39,497 nt of DNA from JBGVMW01 sp045125095 (lineage in GTDB: Bacteria; Bacillota; Clostridia; Lachnospirales; Lachnospiraceae): assembly GCA_045125095.1 (NCBI GenBank), contig JBGVMW010000263.1:1-39497 (forward strand), read 5' to 3'. Positions 9,540 to 17,963 of this stretch are shown in pieces. A model generated the notes under the pieces. It saw nothing but the letters and a program-made list of their open reading frames with translations, was not told where the DNA came from and did no database searches. Numbering within the stretch: the first letter of the stretch is position 1; every line of letters begins with the position of its first letter. Made by a program: the position numbers and the translations under genes.

Positions 9540-11115
9540 TACTAAAATCCTTTCTTTTCGTAGATTTGAAAGAGCTGATGCTGATACAGAAATCACTTAT
9601 GATATTGCATGGCCAGTAGAAGTTATAGAGTGTTATGCAAACAAGGCAACTGATGGAGAACTAGATGCATTAGCTGAAACGGTTTTAGAATTATTAACCG
9701 TTCCGGAGATGTCTTATCGAAAGATAGCAAGTCTTTTAATGGTAAGCGAAGAAGTTGTTAAAATGATTCTTTCGAGTTTGGAGACAAAGGAATACTATTC
9801 CGAAAAGAAAGTAACTGACAAGGGAAATGCATATTTACAGGATAAGGAAGTAGGGGAGTTTACTACAGAAAAAGTTTTTGGAAATATGTTCATCAGTTTA
9901 ATGGATGGAGAAGTAATGCCTTATTTCTATCCGGGAAAATTACCATGGGCTGTCAGAGGAGAAGATACTTATACATTATCATATGATAATGAGATTGAGG
10001 GCATCGAAGGAAAAGGAAAGAAGGATCTTGATTTGATTGATAAAGTCAATCGAGCTTATCATAGGTTTGGCAAGATTAACAAAATGTCGCAAGATCAAAG
10101 AAGGGATTCTTCAAAGCGTGAAATTGAGTTCTATGAAGAAAGCTTAGTTGAAAGAGACTTTAGTGAGCCTGAAAATTTGGCTGAAGCAGAAGAAATAAAG
10201 AATCTTGGTAAAGCTAGGGTAAAAATACTTGATACAGAAAGGCGAAGAGTATATATCAAGACTCGTTTTACTGTTAAGAAGGCTGATCCAGAAAAGTTTA
10301 TCGTTGAATCTCCTTTTCCAGTTAATTTTACTTCTTGGTATTCAGAGAGCTTTAGAAGAATGAGAGAAAATAATGAGCTCATATATGATACTGAATTTGA
10401 AGAACTTGGGTTAGATTATTTCTGTGAGAATATTACAACTAAGTTTTATGCGGATTATCCAGAAATGCAAAGTACTAATTTCGAGCAATATATTAAGGTG
10501 AACTTCCCTAATATGAGAAATTCATCGGCTGCAGAGGCTTTGCTTGAAAAGTATAGAGAGGTATTCAACTTAAATATTTTGTGCGAAGAAAAGCATCAGG
10601 TTAAAAGACATACCGTTATTACTGAAAGTGCTAAAGCCATTGAACTTATTTTGAATAATTATGTGGCTAATACGGATAAAGCCAATATTGTTAAGCAATA
10701 TGAAACTGTTATTCGAAGGCAAGAAGATATAGATTCAATGCTTGATGATTTTGGAATTGAAGAATGTGTAGCTAAATTTAAAGAGATGAAAGCGATTGGA
10801 TTCAAAACAGGAGTTATTGTTCAGAATTTATCGATATTTAATTCCTTCAGAAAGTATGCAGGAAAAACGGTGCTTGAAAAATATTACTATCTTATTGCAG
10901 AGGCATATTTTAATGAGCACTCCAAATTCAGAAAACTATTATTAACAGAAGGTACAGACATTATTCAAATGTTGGACTATATTAATGAAAAAAGAAATAA
11001 GTATGGTGCTCATAACGATGGAACAAAACCAGTAGAGATTCCACAAGATGAGTACATAATATATCAAGATTACTTTAAGAAAGTGACAGTTATGCTTGTG
11101 AATTATATGGATTAG
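9523..11115 (+). CDS. Winged-helix protein with C-terminal HEPN-like motif
   Basis: A 530-aa protein. I place the start at ATG 9523, behind GAAGGGAGAAGG; an earlier in-frame GTG at 9502 has no ribosome site. Residues about 45-115 look like a winged helix (ELDALAETVLELLTVPEMSY through the KKVTDKGNAYLQ wing). The C terminus has an all-helical character and contains R491-N-K-Y-G-A-H497 within INEKRNKYGAHND, which fits the RX4-6H active-site motif of HEPN ribonucleases. The middle is unassigned. It overlaps the helicase gene and precedes the AAA+ gene by 12 nt. The HEPN call is motif-based and needs structural support. Confidence 0.7.
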   Translation: MSKLNDTKILSFRRFERADADTEITYDIAWPVEVIECYANKATDGELDALAETVLELLTVPEMSYRKIASLLMVSEEVVKMILSSLETKEYYSEKKVTDKGNAYLQDKEVGEFTTEKVFGNMFISLMDGEVMPYFYPGKLPWAVRGEDTYTLSYDNEIEGIEGKGKKDLDLIDKVNRAYHRFGKINKMSQDQRRDSSKREIEFYEESLVERDFSEPENLAEAEEIKNLGKARVKILDTERRRVYIKTRFTVKKADPEKFIVESPFPVNFTSWYSESFRRMRENNELIYDTEFEELGLDYFCENITTKFYADYPEMQSTNFEQYIKVNFPNMRNSSAAEALLEKYREVFNLNILCEEKHQVKRHTVITESAKAIELILNNYVANTDKANIVKQYETVIRRQEDIDSMLDDFGIEECVAKFKEMKAIGFKTGVIVQNLSIFNSFRKYAGKTVLEKYYYLIAEAYFNEHSKFRKLLLTEGTDIIQMLDYINEKRNKYGAHNDGTKPVEIPQDEYIIYQDYFKKVTVMLVNYMD

Positions 11116-11127
11116 GAGGGAAAGCAA

Positions 11128-13590
11128 ATGGCTAATAGAAAAAGCAAAGGGAAAAATAACGGAAGAAATGCAAGTCCTTCGGCGGTTCCAAAGTCTTCTG
11201 CTATATCGATTAGTGAAGAGGATGCAGCTCTTTTAGAAAAAGCAAAGCAAGCGTCGAAAGCTGGAGAACTTGATCTGGCTGAGTATAGAAGACTTTTGGA
11301 AGAAGACTTAGAAAAAGAAATTGAAAACAAACGTAAAGAACAAGAGACCCAATTAGAAAAGTCAAAAGAAACATTTGAAAGAGAGTATGCTAAATCGTTA
11401 GACGAGAAGTATAAAACACTAAAGAAGGATGTATCGGATCTAGAGAAAACAAAGGGAGAATTGGAAAAAAGCGTTAGCGGACTTGAAGGCGAACTTTCTA
11501 AGATTTCAGATAAGATTTCAGATGCTGACAAAAAGGCTGAGGGAATAATTGGAAAAGCTGAAAAAGAGGCAGAAGGCATTATTGAACAGGCGAAAGAAGA
11601 TGCCCAGGCTGCAAGTCAAGAAGTGTTGGATGAAATTGAACAGAAAAAATCCGATTTAGAAGATCAGTTAGATGACATCGAAACAAAGCAGTTTGAATTA
11701 GAAGCACGTGAGGCTCAACTTGCATCAAAAGAAAAACGAGTTGCTAAACAAGCTGAGGTATATGATACAGCAAATCCAGATATGGTGGAATCACTGCAAA
11801 GACAGTTGGGCGTTACTCGTGAACAATTGGATGCAGTACGTGATGAGTATGAGCGCGTGCAACTTGAATTGAACAAAATCAAATTAATGCAGATAAAGAT
11901 GGAAGGCGTTTCGCCGGAAGAACTCCAAGAAGAGAATGAACGCCTTCTTGAAAAAATCGAAGAATTAGAGAATAAATGTAACAGATACTCTGACTATGAA
12001 CTTCTCGAGATGAAGCGTGCATTAGATGCAGAAAAGGATTATTTAATTCGAATCCAGAATCAAGACCGAGAAATAGCTGAAAGTAAAGCGGAGCTTGGTA
12101 GATTACAGAATGGACAGCTTGAGTATGAGCAACTCCGTTCGCAATTGGATTTGCTAAGAACTTTGAACGATCATCTTAGAGCAGAACTTGATAATACAAA
12201 GAAGATGCTTGAGAGCAGTGTTGGTGAAATTTGTCCAGCTTTAACAGCAATTGATATTGAGCAAACGGAAACTTCTGGAGAAGAATATAATCGTGTACAA
12301 GAGAGAGCAGATGCCAAGGTGGACATGCGCTCGATTAATTTGCCCAAACTTGTTTCTCACGTAAAAACTTATGCAGCTAGTAGAGCTAAGCCATTATTCT
12401 ATTCAGACAGAGATCTGAGAGCATATTTGGCGGGAATGGCGTCCTCACACCTTACTATTTTACAAGGAATGTCAGGAACCGGAAAAACTAGCTTGCCTAA
12501 GATTTTCGCAGAAGCAATTTTGGGAGAAATTAATGTTGTTGCTGTAGAGTCTTCTTGGAGGGATAGGAATGAATTGCTGGGATATTATAACGATTTCAGT
12601 AAGAAATTTACTGCTAAAGAATTTACTTGTGACTTGTACAGAGCAGGTAGTGAGCGTTATAAAGACACAATTTATATTATTGTCCTTGATGAGATGAATC
12701 TGTCACGTGTGGAATACTATTTTGCAGACTTTTTATCAGTTTTGGAAGATAAGGAAACAAACTGGAAGATTAAATTGGTTGACACAGACTTAAGACAGCT
12801 TCCAACAGAAATAACACAGGAAGTGAAGGATGCTTTAGAGAAAGAAAAAGGCAGAGAAACGAGTGAATTAAGAGAAATCATTGAGAAGTTATATCCTGAT
12901 ATGTCTTTAAGTGAAGACGAAGAGACAAAGGTATCTTCAAATGATAAGTTACGTTTGATTTCTTACTTATCTGGAAAGAAATTTAAGAATGCAGCAAATA
13001 CCAGATATTTAGTAGGTGGACCGCAGAATTTATTAGATGGTAATACAATTAGAATACCATCTAATGTATGGTTTGTTGGTACAGCTAACAGAGATGAGTC
13101 AACTTTTGAAATTACAGATAAGGTATATGATAGAGCACAGGTATTGGAGTTTAATAAGCGTGCAAAAGGAACAAAGCTTGATGAAGTAGAAAAAATATAT
13201 CTCCCATATGAAGTATTGGAGAAATTGTTTAAAAAGGCAGCAGCAGATTTTGAGTTTGATGCTGAGTCAAATGCTTTATTGGCAGATATAGAACAGATAT
13301 TACAGGCTAATTTCAAGATTTCATATGGTAACCGAATTTTAGATCAGATTAATACTTTTGTTCCGGTATATGTTGCAGCAGGACAAGGTTTTGGTCTTTC
13401 TGATGAACAGCTTATTATCGAAGCACTTGATTACCAGCTTACATATAAAGTTTTAAGAAAACTGGAGTACGTCGAAATGAATCGAGATGCAAACAAGGAT
13501 GCAGGAGATAAGTTACGTAAGAAGTTTGAACAAAATGGAATGAAACTTGCAAAAGAATTTATGGATTGGAAACTCCGTGGGGAGGAATAA
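11128..13590 (+). CDS. McrB-like AAA+ ATPase with long N-terminal coiled coil
   Basis: An 820-aa protein. Residues about 25-370 are almost entirely heptad-rich and charged (Glu/Lys/Gln/Leu), predicting a long coiled coil. The AAA+ module has Walker A GMSGTGKT (447-454), Walker B IIVLDEMNLSRVEYY, and the McrB/MoxR-type sensor stretch FVGTANRDEST followed by DKVYDRAQV with the arginine-finger region. McrB motors are GTP- or ATP-driven and activate an McrC nuclease. Here the usual N-terminal DNA-recognition domain is replaced by the coiled coil. The next gene starts 3 nt after the stop, in the McrC position. Confidence 0.85.
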   Translation: MANRKSKGKNNGRNASPSAVPKSSAISISEEDAALLEKAKQASKAGELDLAEYRRLLEEDLEKEIENKRKEQETQLEKSKETFEREYAKSLDEKYKTLKKDVSDLEKTKGELEKSVSGLEGELSKISDKISDADKKAEGIIGKAEKEAEGIIEQAKEDAQAASQEVLDEIEQKKSDLEDQLDDIETKQFELEAREAQLASKEKRVAKQAEVYDTANPDMVESLQRQLGVTREQLDAVRDEYERVQLELNKIKLMQIKMEGVSPEELQEENERLLEKIEELENKCNRYSDYELLEMKRALDAEKDYLIRIQNQDREIAESKAELGRLQNGQLEYEQLRSQLDLLRTLNDHLRAELDNTKKMLESSVGEICPALTAIDIEQTETSGEEYNRVQERADAKVDMRSINLPKLVSHVKTYAASRAKPLFYSDRDLRAYLAGMASSHLTILQGMSGTGKTSLPKIFAEAILGEINVVAVESSWRDRNELLGYYNDFSKKFTAKEFTCDLYRAGSERYKDTIYIIVLDEMNLSRVEYYFADFLSVLEDKETNWKIKLVDTDLRQLPTEITQEVKDALEKEKGRETSELREIIEKLYPDMSLSEDEETKVSSNDKLRLISYLSGKKFKNAANTRYLVGGPQNLLDGNTIRIPSNVWFVGTANRDESTFEITDKVYDRAQVLEFNKRAKGTKLDEVEKIYLPYEVLEKLFKKAAADFEFDAESNALLADIEQILQANFKISYGNRILDQINTFVPVYVAAGQGFGLSDEQLIIEALDYQLTYKVLRKLEYVEMNRDANKDAGDKLRKKFEQNGMKLAKEFMDWKLRGEE

Positions 13591-13593
13591 TTT

Positions 13594-15738
13594 GTGATTG
13601 TAACATATGTAAATGATAGGGATCAAAAACAGAAAATTTCTGATGATGCTACTGCATATGTACTTCCTTTTTCTGGAACCATAATGATATTAGATATTGC
13701 ATCACCATTCGCTTATGTGAATGGTGACGCAGTGAAGGTTGAGAATGGGAAGGTAAGTGTCGAAATTCAGGAAAAGTCATTAGCGATAGAGGCAGATGAA
13801 ACAAAATACAATATTTGTGTGTTGTGTTCTGCATGGTCACCGACATTACTTTTAGACTATAATTCTTTTGGCAGAACTGTGGAGAATAATTCTATTGATG
13901 ATGGCATGGACCAGGAAATACTGTTTTCTGCAATTGAAGATGAAAATTCAGAAGAACTGCATATTTCGTTATGTACATTTAGCCGATCTTACGAGAAAAT
14001 AACAAGTCGTGAGTTTGATATTGATAAAGCTTTGGATTATACACAAAGATTGCCACATGTGTTCTACAAGCCAAAACAGCATTTAAAGCAAGTGAATGAA
14101 ATAAGACCGGCAGCAGTTGCTTCAAGAATAGGTCAGGAGTCAATTAGATATCTTGCATCACATAGTGAACATTGGAAAGGGATTAAAGCGAACGGATTAA
14201 TTCCAGAAAGATTATTGGCAAGAGTCTTAGAGGAGGACCTTGCAATTTATGAGAATAAGGCAGCCAAGACTTTGGTTGATGAATTCATGAGAACTGTAAC
14301 ACGATTGCGCCTTGAAACAATGGATTGTCAGTTGCAGATAAATATGGATGACTCTCATTCTGTAAGCTCTGAACAGAAGAGCTATTTCAAGGCGAAGGAT
14401 GCTTTATTAAAAGGTTTAGATGATGAGGATCTTTATATTCAACAGGAAATCTTAGCAGAGCAAACTGAGAAATTGAGCGAGATTTTAGATTTGCTTAGTG
14501 AATGCAAATCAACGCAGTTATATAGAGCCTTGAGGCGAAGTGCACCGATACGAGGAAAGTTAAAGCAAACCAACATATTTATGAAGGATAAATATTATAA
14601 GTATGTATATAAGCTTTGGAATCTATTGGATGGTGCAAACAAAGTTGGTATTGAGGAAATCGCGAAACCAATTGAAGATGAATATGATATTTTTTGCAGA
14701 GTTCTTTTACTCTTTGCGTTGAGATATTACAATTTCCAAACAGAAGACGAGCAACAGGATGTTATGTATAAAGGAAAGTTGGCAGATTCAGTCTATAGAT
14801 ACGGCAATTGGAAAGCAAAGGTCTATGAAGAAGATGCCGGATTTGTGCTTGAAATGTCTAAGTATAACGAGATTCAAGTGGATTTACAGCAGTTTGAAAT
14901 TGCAGATAATTTGCTAAATAATGTACTTCCTGGAGTATGGTATAAGAATGGTATATTGTTGGTAGATCATGCTTTGAATGATAAAGAGCAAGAGACATTA
15001 GTATCTGCAGCAAGAGTTTGCTGGCCGAAGAATAAACAGAAGACGTATGCAAGTGAAATGAAGCAAAGAATGTATGCGGAGTTTTTTAATTATTCAACAA
15101 CCAGTCATAAGATTTTGTTTGTTCCTTGGAAATATTGTCTTCCAGATAATGTCGAGCAGATAAAGGAAACATTGAAAATAGTTCAAAGTGAAATACCGAT
15201 GGATTGTTATGATGAATGCTTTATTTTGACGATTTCACGACCAAACGAGGTGACAGGTATTGATGATGCAAGCGTATTACAACAGTTATTGAATTATGGA
15301 GATGCGAACGAAGACAAAGGTTTGAAACAGAGTAAAATTGGAGTCATTCCAATTAGTCTTAGTGACATCAATTCTTATAGACGATATACCAAAATATTTT
15401 TACGCCATATGGTTTCACTTGATGATGCTAGAGATATTTGTCCAATTTGCGGTCAAAAATTATATCAAAATGGAAACGCATATGAATGTAGAAATACATA
15501 TTGCCAGTTCGAACTGATAGAGACCAAGTGTCCTAAATGTAAGGAGAAATATGTGTTTTCAAGGTATCCATTATCGAAGTTAGCTGTAACGAAGCGTGTT
15601 GATTCAATTGGATTCAAAATGTTGTATGAGGAAAATAGACTGGCATTTAAGAATATAACAGAAGCCGTTATTGATGAGAAAGCTGAAAAACTGATTCCGA
15701 TATGCCCACATTGTGGTCATAACACGCAAAATGAATAA
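13594..15738 (+). CDS. Putative McrC-position partner (DUF2357-like) with zinc ribbons
   Basis: A 714-aa protein starting at GTG, with GGGGAGGAA upstream and only 3 nt after the McrB-like stop. The N-terminal 170 residues are beta-rich; the middle (about 180-350) is helical and includes a KYVYKLWNLLDG segment like those of DUF2357/McrC-type proteins. The C terminus carries zinc-binding pairs: CPICG, CRNTYC, CPKCKEKY and CPHCGH. I cannot point to a convincing D...ExK nuclease triad by eye, so nuclease activity is unproven. Position and size argue for the effector or adaptor of the AAA+ motor. The operon ends here. Confidence 0.6.
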   Translation: MIVTYVNDRDQKQKISDDATAYVLPFSGTIMILDIASPFAYVNGDAVKVENGKVSVEIQEKSLAIEADETKYNICVLCSAWSPTLLLDYNSFGRTVENNSIDDGMDQEILFSAIEDENSEELHISLCTFSRSYEKITSREFDIDKALDYTQRLPHVFYKPKQHLKQVNEIRPAAVASRIGQESIRYLASHSEHWKGIKANGLIPERLLARVLEEDLAIYENKAAKTLVDEFMRTVTRLRLETMDCQLQINMDDSHSVSSEQKSYFKAKDALLKGLDDEDLYIQQEILAEQTEKLSEILDLLSECKSTQLYRALRRSAPIRGKLKQTNIFMKDKYYKYVYKLWNLLDGANKVGIEEIAKPIEDEYDIFCRVLLLFALRYYNFQTEDEQQDVMYKGKLADSVYRYGNWKAKVYEEDAGFVLEMSKYNEIQVDLQQFEIADNLLNNVLPGVWYKNGILLVDHALNDKEQETLVSAARVCWPKNKQKTYASEMKQRMYAEFFNYSTTSHKILFVPWKYCLPDNVEQIKETLKIVQSEIPMDCYDECFILTISRPNEVTGIDDASVLQQLLNYGDANEDKGLKQSKIGVIPISLSDINSYRRYTKIFLRHMVSLDDARDICPICGQKLYQNGNAYECRNTYCQFELIETKCPKCKEKYVFSRYPLSKLAVTKRVDSIGFKMLYEENRLAFKNITEAVIDEKAEKLIPICPHCGHNTQNE

Positions 15739-15763
15739 ACAATACCACAGTTATTATCAAAAA

Positions 15764-15799
15764 CTATGCGAAGTTGTTTCAACTTCGCATGGTTTTTTT
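15764..15799 (+). terminator. Strong intrinsic terminator ending the eight-gene operon
   Basis: A 12-bp stem (CTATGCGAAGTT with AACTTCGCATGG), loop GTTTC, followed by seven Ts. Its right arm and T-tract reappear at 2651-2672. Confidence 0.9.
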
Positions 15800-15802
15800 A
15801 AT

Positions 15803-15832
15803 TTGCAAAATGTTAAAGGAGAGTATTATAAA
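15803..15832 (+). promoter_or_regulatory. Candidate promoter of the small zinc-ribbon genes
   Basis: TTGCAA (15803-15808) and TTATAA (15826-15831) are 17 nt apart, directly after the operon terminator and 20-25 nt before the next ribosome site. Confidence 0.5.
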
Positions 15833-15852
15833 ATAGAGCGGAGGTAAGTGAC

Positions 15853-16029
15853 ATGGATATGGTAACTGTTAAAAGAAATGGAGTATTTATAAGTTTTCCG
15901 GAGTTTGAATGCAAGAACGGAGATGTGAGGAATGATATTATCTCCGGGGCACGAGTTAGTAGATCAATGAGAACAAGTAAACGAAGTGTACCAAACAAAA
16001 GAAAGTTGCTTATATTAATGTCAATGTAG
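15853..16029 (+). CDS. Small protein, possible 5' half of a frameshifted gene
   Basis: A 58-aa ORF with a good ribosome site (GCGGAGG) and ATG. Sequence: basic, beginning MDMVTVKRNGVFISFPEFE and ending in an unnatural-looking LLILMSM. Near codon 50 the -1 frame stays open from 15981 and reads KKVAYINVNVGRVPQRPKS straight into the next ORF. That strongly suggests the two ORFs are, or were, one gene of about 195 codons. No family is recognised. Confidence 0.5.
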   Translation: MDMVTVKRNGVFISFPEFECKNGDVRNDIISGARVSRSMRTSKRSVPNKRKLLILMSM

Positions 16030-16034
16030 GACGC

Positions 16035-16463
16035 GTGCCTCAAAGACCCAAAAGTGTTATTAAGATAAATACAGGAAAGCGATGTATGAGATGTGGAGAA
16101 GCATGTTGGCGTTCTGATGTCAATTACTGTTGGGACTGCTATAAATATGAGAAGTTTGAATCAAGGAGGAAGCAAATGAAAAGAGTAAGAGTTGCAGATG
16201 ATGTTAGACTTATCGGAGTAAAGAATTTTTCGGGAAGAGTTAAATTAGTTGATTACTATTTGCAAGTACCTAATCAATCCAACATTTATGCCTTCAGTAA
16301 AACATATACAAACAATTCATATGATTTATGTAAGGCAGGGATTAGAGTGAATGATTTGATTTCTAGAAGAACACGAGATACTGGTGTCATGCGTGTTGTA
16401 AAATATACAAATTTGCTTTTGACATATTTTGTAGAGGAGTATGCGTTACCATTAGCTCAATAG
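16035..16463 (+). CDS. Zinc-ribbon protein, possibly 3' part of a frameshifted gene
   Basis: 142 aa if started at GTG 16035, which has only a weak AGGA upstream. The N-terminal region has a CMRCGEAC...CWDC knuckle, then a basic stretch and a mixed alpha/beta region of unknown fold. The reading frame continues upstream, without a stop, to 15981, inside the preceding ORF. Expression could therefore come from -1 frameshifting or an undamaged ancestral frame rather than an independent start. No function is assigned. Confidence 0.55.
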   Translation: MPQRPKSVIKINTGKRCMRCGEACWRSDVNYCWDCYKYEKFESRRKQMKRVRVADDVRLIGVKNFSGRVKLVDYYLQVPNQSNIYAFSKTYTNNSYDLCKAGIRVNDLISRRTRDTGVMRVVKYTNLLLTYFVEEYALPLAQ

Positions 16464-16524
16464 AAAAATCTTGGATTCTATGAAAAGGCATTTCAATATT
16501 TGGGTTTTTATTTGCGACATTTAA

Positions 16525-16533
16525 TGGTATAAT
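16525..16533 (+). promoter_or_regulatory. Extended -10 promoter driving the structured RNA
   Basis: TGG directly before TATAAT (16528-16533) forms a consensus extended -10 element; the -35 region is only T-rich. Transcription would begin near 16540, exactly where the structured region starts. Confidence 0.65.
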
Positions 16534-16539
16534 AAAGAT

Positions 16540-16953
16540 GAGATGGGGAGCGCGTATTCCGATAACCTGTCCCGTCGATATATGCGGAATACAAGGCATC
16601 ATTCGTATGGCCAAATGCTGAAAACAATGCGACTACTATGGAGATGGAAAGGGACTTGTTTACCTAGTCAATGAGCAAGCCCAAGTGGTTCGACTGAACG
16701 CGGGTAAGTGGTGACATTTACTTTGCGGTAATATCTGTCTGGTGATTCAGTTGAAGCTGGACGAACCTCTGTAAGGTGATAATATGTGTGGATATTACAG
16801 ATTTGTCTGTACAGGAGATTAAGGGCGAACTACGCATTAAGTAGTGAATGTGTGGAGAGTCCTTGCAAGATTAGGAGGATTGTAGGATTGCAGGAAACCT
16901 ACATATTAAGAAAATTATTTATGAAATATGCTCACATTGCGTGAGTATAAAAA
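16540..16953 (+). ncRNA. Unidentified large structured RNA (or long structured leader)
   Basis: About 410 nt without a credible long ORF but with many helices visible by eye: 16554-16561 with 16585-16592 (8 bp); 16651-16658 with 16676-16682 (7 bp, one bulge); a GTTC-GACT-GAAC hairpin at 16688-16699; 16780-16785 with 16792-16797; 16829-16833 with 16841-16845; 16881-16886 with 16898-16903; and 16928-16935 with 16941-16948 (8 bp). GACTA (16631-16635) can pair with TAGTC (16665-16669) inside the loop of the second helix, a pseudoknot. It is too structured for a chance spacer. I do not recognise RNase P, tmRNA, 6S or a group I/II intron. The 3' end is uncertain: no terminator precedes the downstream genes. 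Confidence 0.6.
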
Positions 16954-17023
16954 GGAGGAAAAGGATCAGGTGGAGATGGCAACTTATTGTTTTAGTTGAT
17001 ATTTTTACTTGGAGGTGAGGCGA

Positions 17024-17128
17024 ATGTTTCATTTGTGTAGCGAGCTCACAGGGATTGAGATTCAAATCCCATATACAACAAATGTAACTTATTGTTTAGA
17101 TTATCGTCTCCATCCTATCCTGAATTAA
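17024..17128 (+). CDS. Small peptide ORF upstream of the HTH gene
   Basis: A 34-codon ORF (begins MFHLCSELTGIEIQ) with a very strong ribosome site GGAGGTGAGG 8 nt upstream of ATG 17024. It ends 14 nt before the TTG of the HTH gene. A still shorter frame at 16970-16999 (GTG start) encodes TYCF; this ORF encodes TYCL from the same 12-nt repeat (16981-16992 and 17086-17097) in the same phase. It could be a regulatory leader peptide. The same DNA also forms helices, so an RNA-only role is possible. Confidence 0.4.
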   Translation: MFHLCSELTGIEIQIPYTTNVTYCLDYRLHPILN

Positions 17129-17142
17129 TTAGGACGGACTAA

Positions 17143-17535
17143 TTGTTAACTTTCCAACAGATTGAAATGTATGGAAAGTTGCAACCGCTGATCAAAAAAT
17201 ATAAGGACCATATAGGAGAGTCAAGTGTATTAACCGATGGTCAATTGTATTTTAATTATTTGCTACAGAAATATTTAAGTGATGAACGATTCGAAAGAGC
17301 CGCCTTTGAACGAAGGACAGGTGTTGGGAAGAATGTTTACTACAAATTATCTGGTATAAGCAAAGAAACGAAGGATAAGCCAGTCAAAGCAGAAACATTA
17401 TTTGATGTGGCAATAGGATTAAGATTAACATACGAAGAAGCGTTAGTATTGTTTACGCTTTGGGGTAAGAATCTGTTGTGTGATGATTCGGTTTTGCAAA
17501 AAATAAATGAAGAATTATTAGAACTAGATTCATGA
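17143..17535 (+). CDS. XRE-like helix-turn-helix protein
   Basis: 130 aa from TTG 17143, with AGGA 8 nt upstream; an ATG at 17167 lacks any ribosome site. The C-terminal half has an XRE-type HTH: FERRTGVGKNVYYKLSG, then AETLFDVAIGLRLTYEEALVLF, which resembles the recognition helix and following helices of lambda-repressor-fold proteins. The start codon is in the 3' arm of a 6-bp hairpin (17127-17132 with 17139-17144), with the AGGA in the hairpin, so translation may be gated. It sits at the end of the structured-RNA transcript and is followed by a terminator. Confidence 0.7.
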   Translation: MLTFQQIEMYGKLQPLIKKYKDHIGESSVLTDGQLYFNYLLQKYLSDERFERAAFERRTGVGKNVYYKLSGISKETKDKPVKAETLFDVAIGLRLTYEEALVLFTLWGKNLLCDDSVLQKINEELLELDS

Positions 17536-17599
17536 AAACAGACGAAAACTGATATTACAAAGGTTTTTGAAAAAAAGAGTTTTAATTAATTACAGAGGG

Positions 17600-17640
17600 A
17601 ACAAGGTATCCGCAGATTACTGCTGGATACCTTGTTTTGT
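17600..17640 (+). terminator. Intrinsic terminator after the HTH gene
   Basis: An 11-12-bp perfect stem (ACAAGGTATCC with GGATACCTTGT), 13-nt loop, then a TTTTG-rich tail. It ends the RNA-peptide-HTH unit. Confidence 0.85.
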
Positions 17641-17868
17641 TGTACTTTGTTAGAGTCCAAGAATTTCAAAAAAACGTGTTATTGTGTATTATGACATTCA
17701 TCCTTCGAAATAGTGGTAATCAAAATCCGGACGAGTTTAAAGAGTTCCAAAATAATCATGTGTTTTTGCACATGAGAATAAATTTAGAAAAATATTCTTT
17801 AAAGACAATGGTAAGGGATGGAGAAAGGCAGGGGAAATGAATAAAATTAAAAAAATATTCAAAAGCAG

Positions 17869-17897
17869 TTGACTCTTAAGTTGATAGGTGCTATTTT
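17869..17897 (+). promoter_or_regulatory. Promoter of the P-loop protein gene
   Basis: TTGACT (17869-17874) and TATTTT (17892-17897) are 17 nt apart, 67 nt before the chosen ATG. Confidence 0.6.
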
Positions 17898-17963
17898 ATA
17901 GTAAAGGAATAAATAGTGTGATTTATTCTTGTGACAAATAAAAAAAGGAGGATTGATTGGAAA

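Noticed and set aside
16540..16953. Group II intron, RNase P RNA or tmRNA
   Set aside because: No domain V hairpin or reverse transcriptase, no RNase P conserved blocks, and no tmRNA tag frame or tRNA-like ends.
17030..17084. tRNA-like arrangement (7-bp outer stem with an inner GGGAT/ATCCC arm)
   Set aside because: No D arm, anticodon arm or CCA-type end; the inner loop is too long for a T loop. Read as part of the structured region instead.
17637..17840. A 67-codon TTG-start frame
   Set aside because: It begins in the T-tract of the terminator at 17600-17640, has no ribosome site, and lies before the promoter at 17869.
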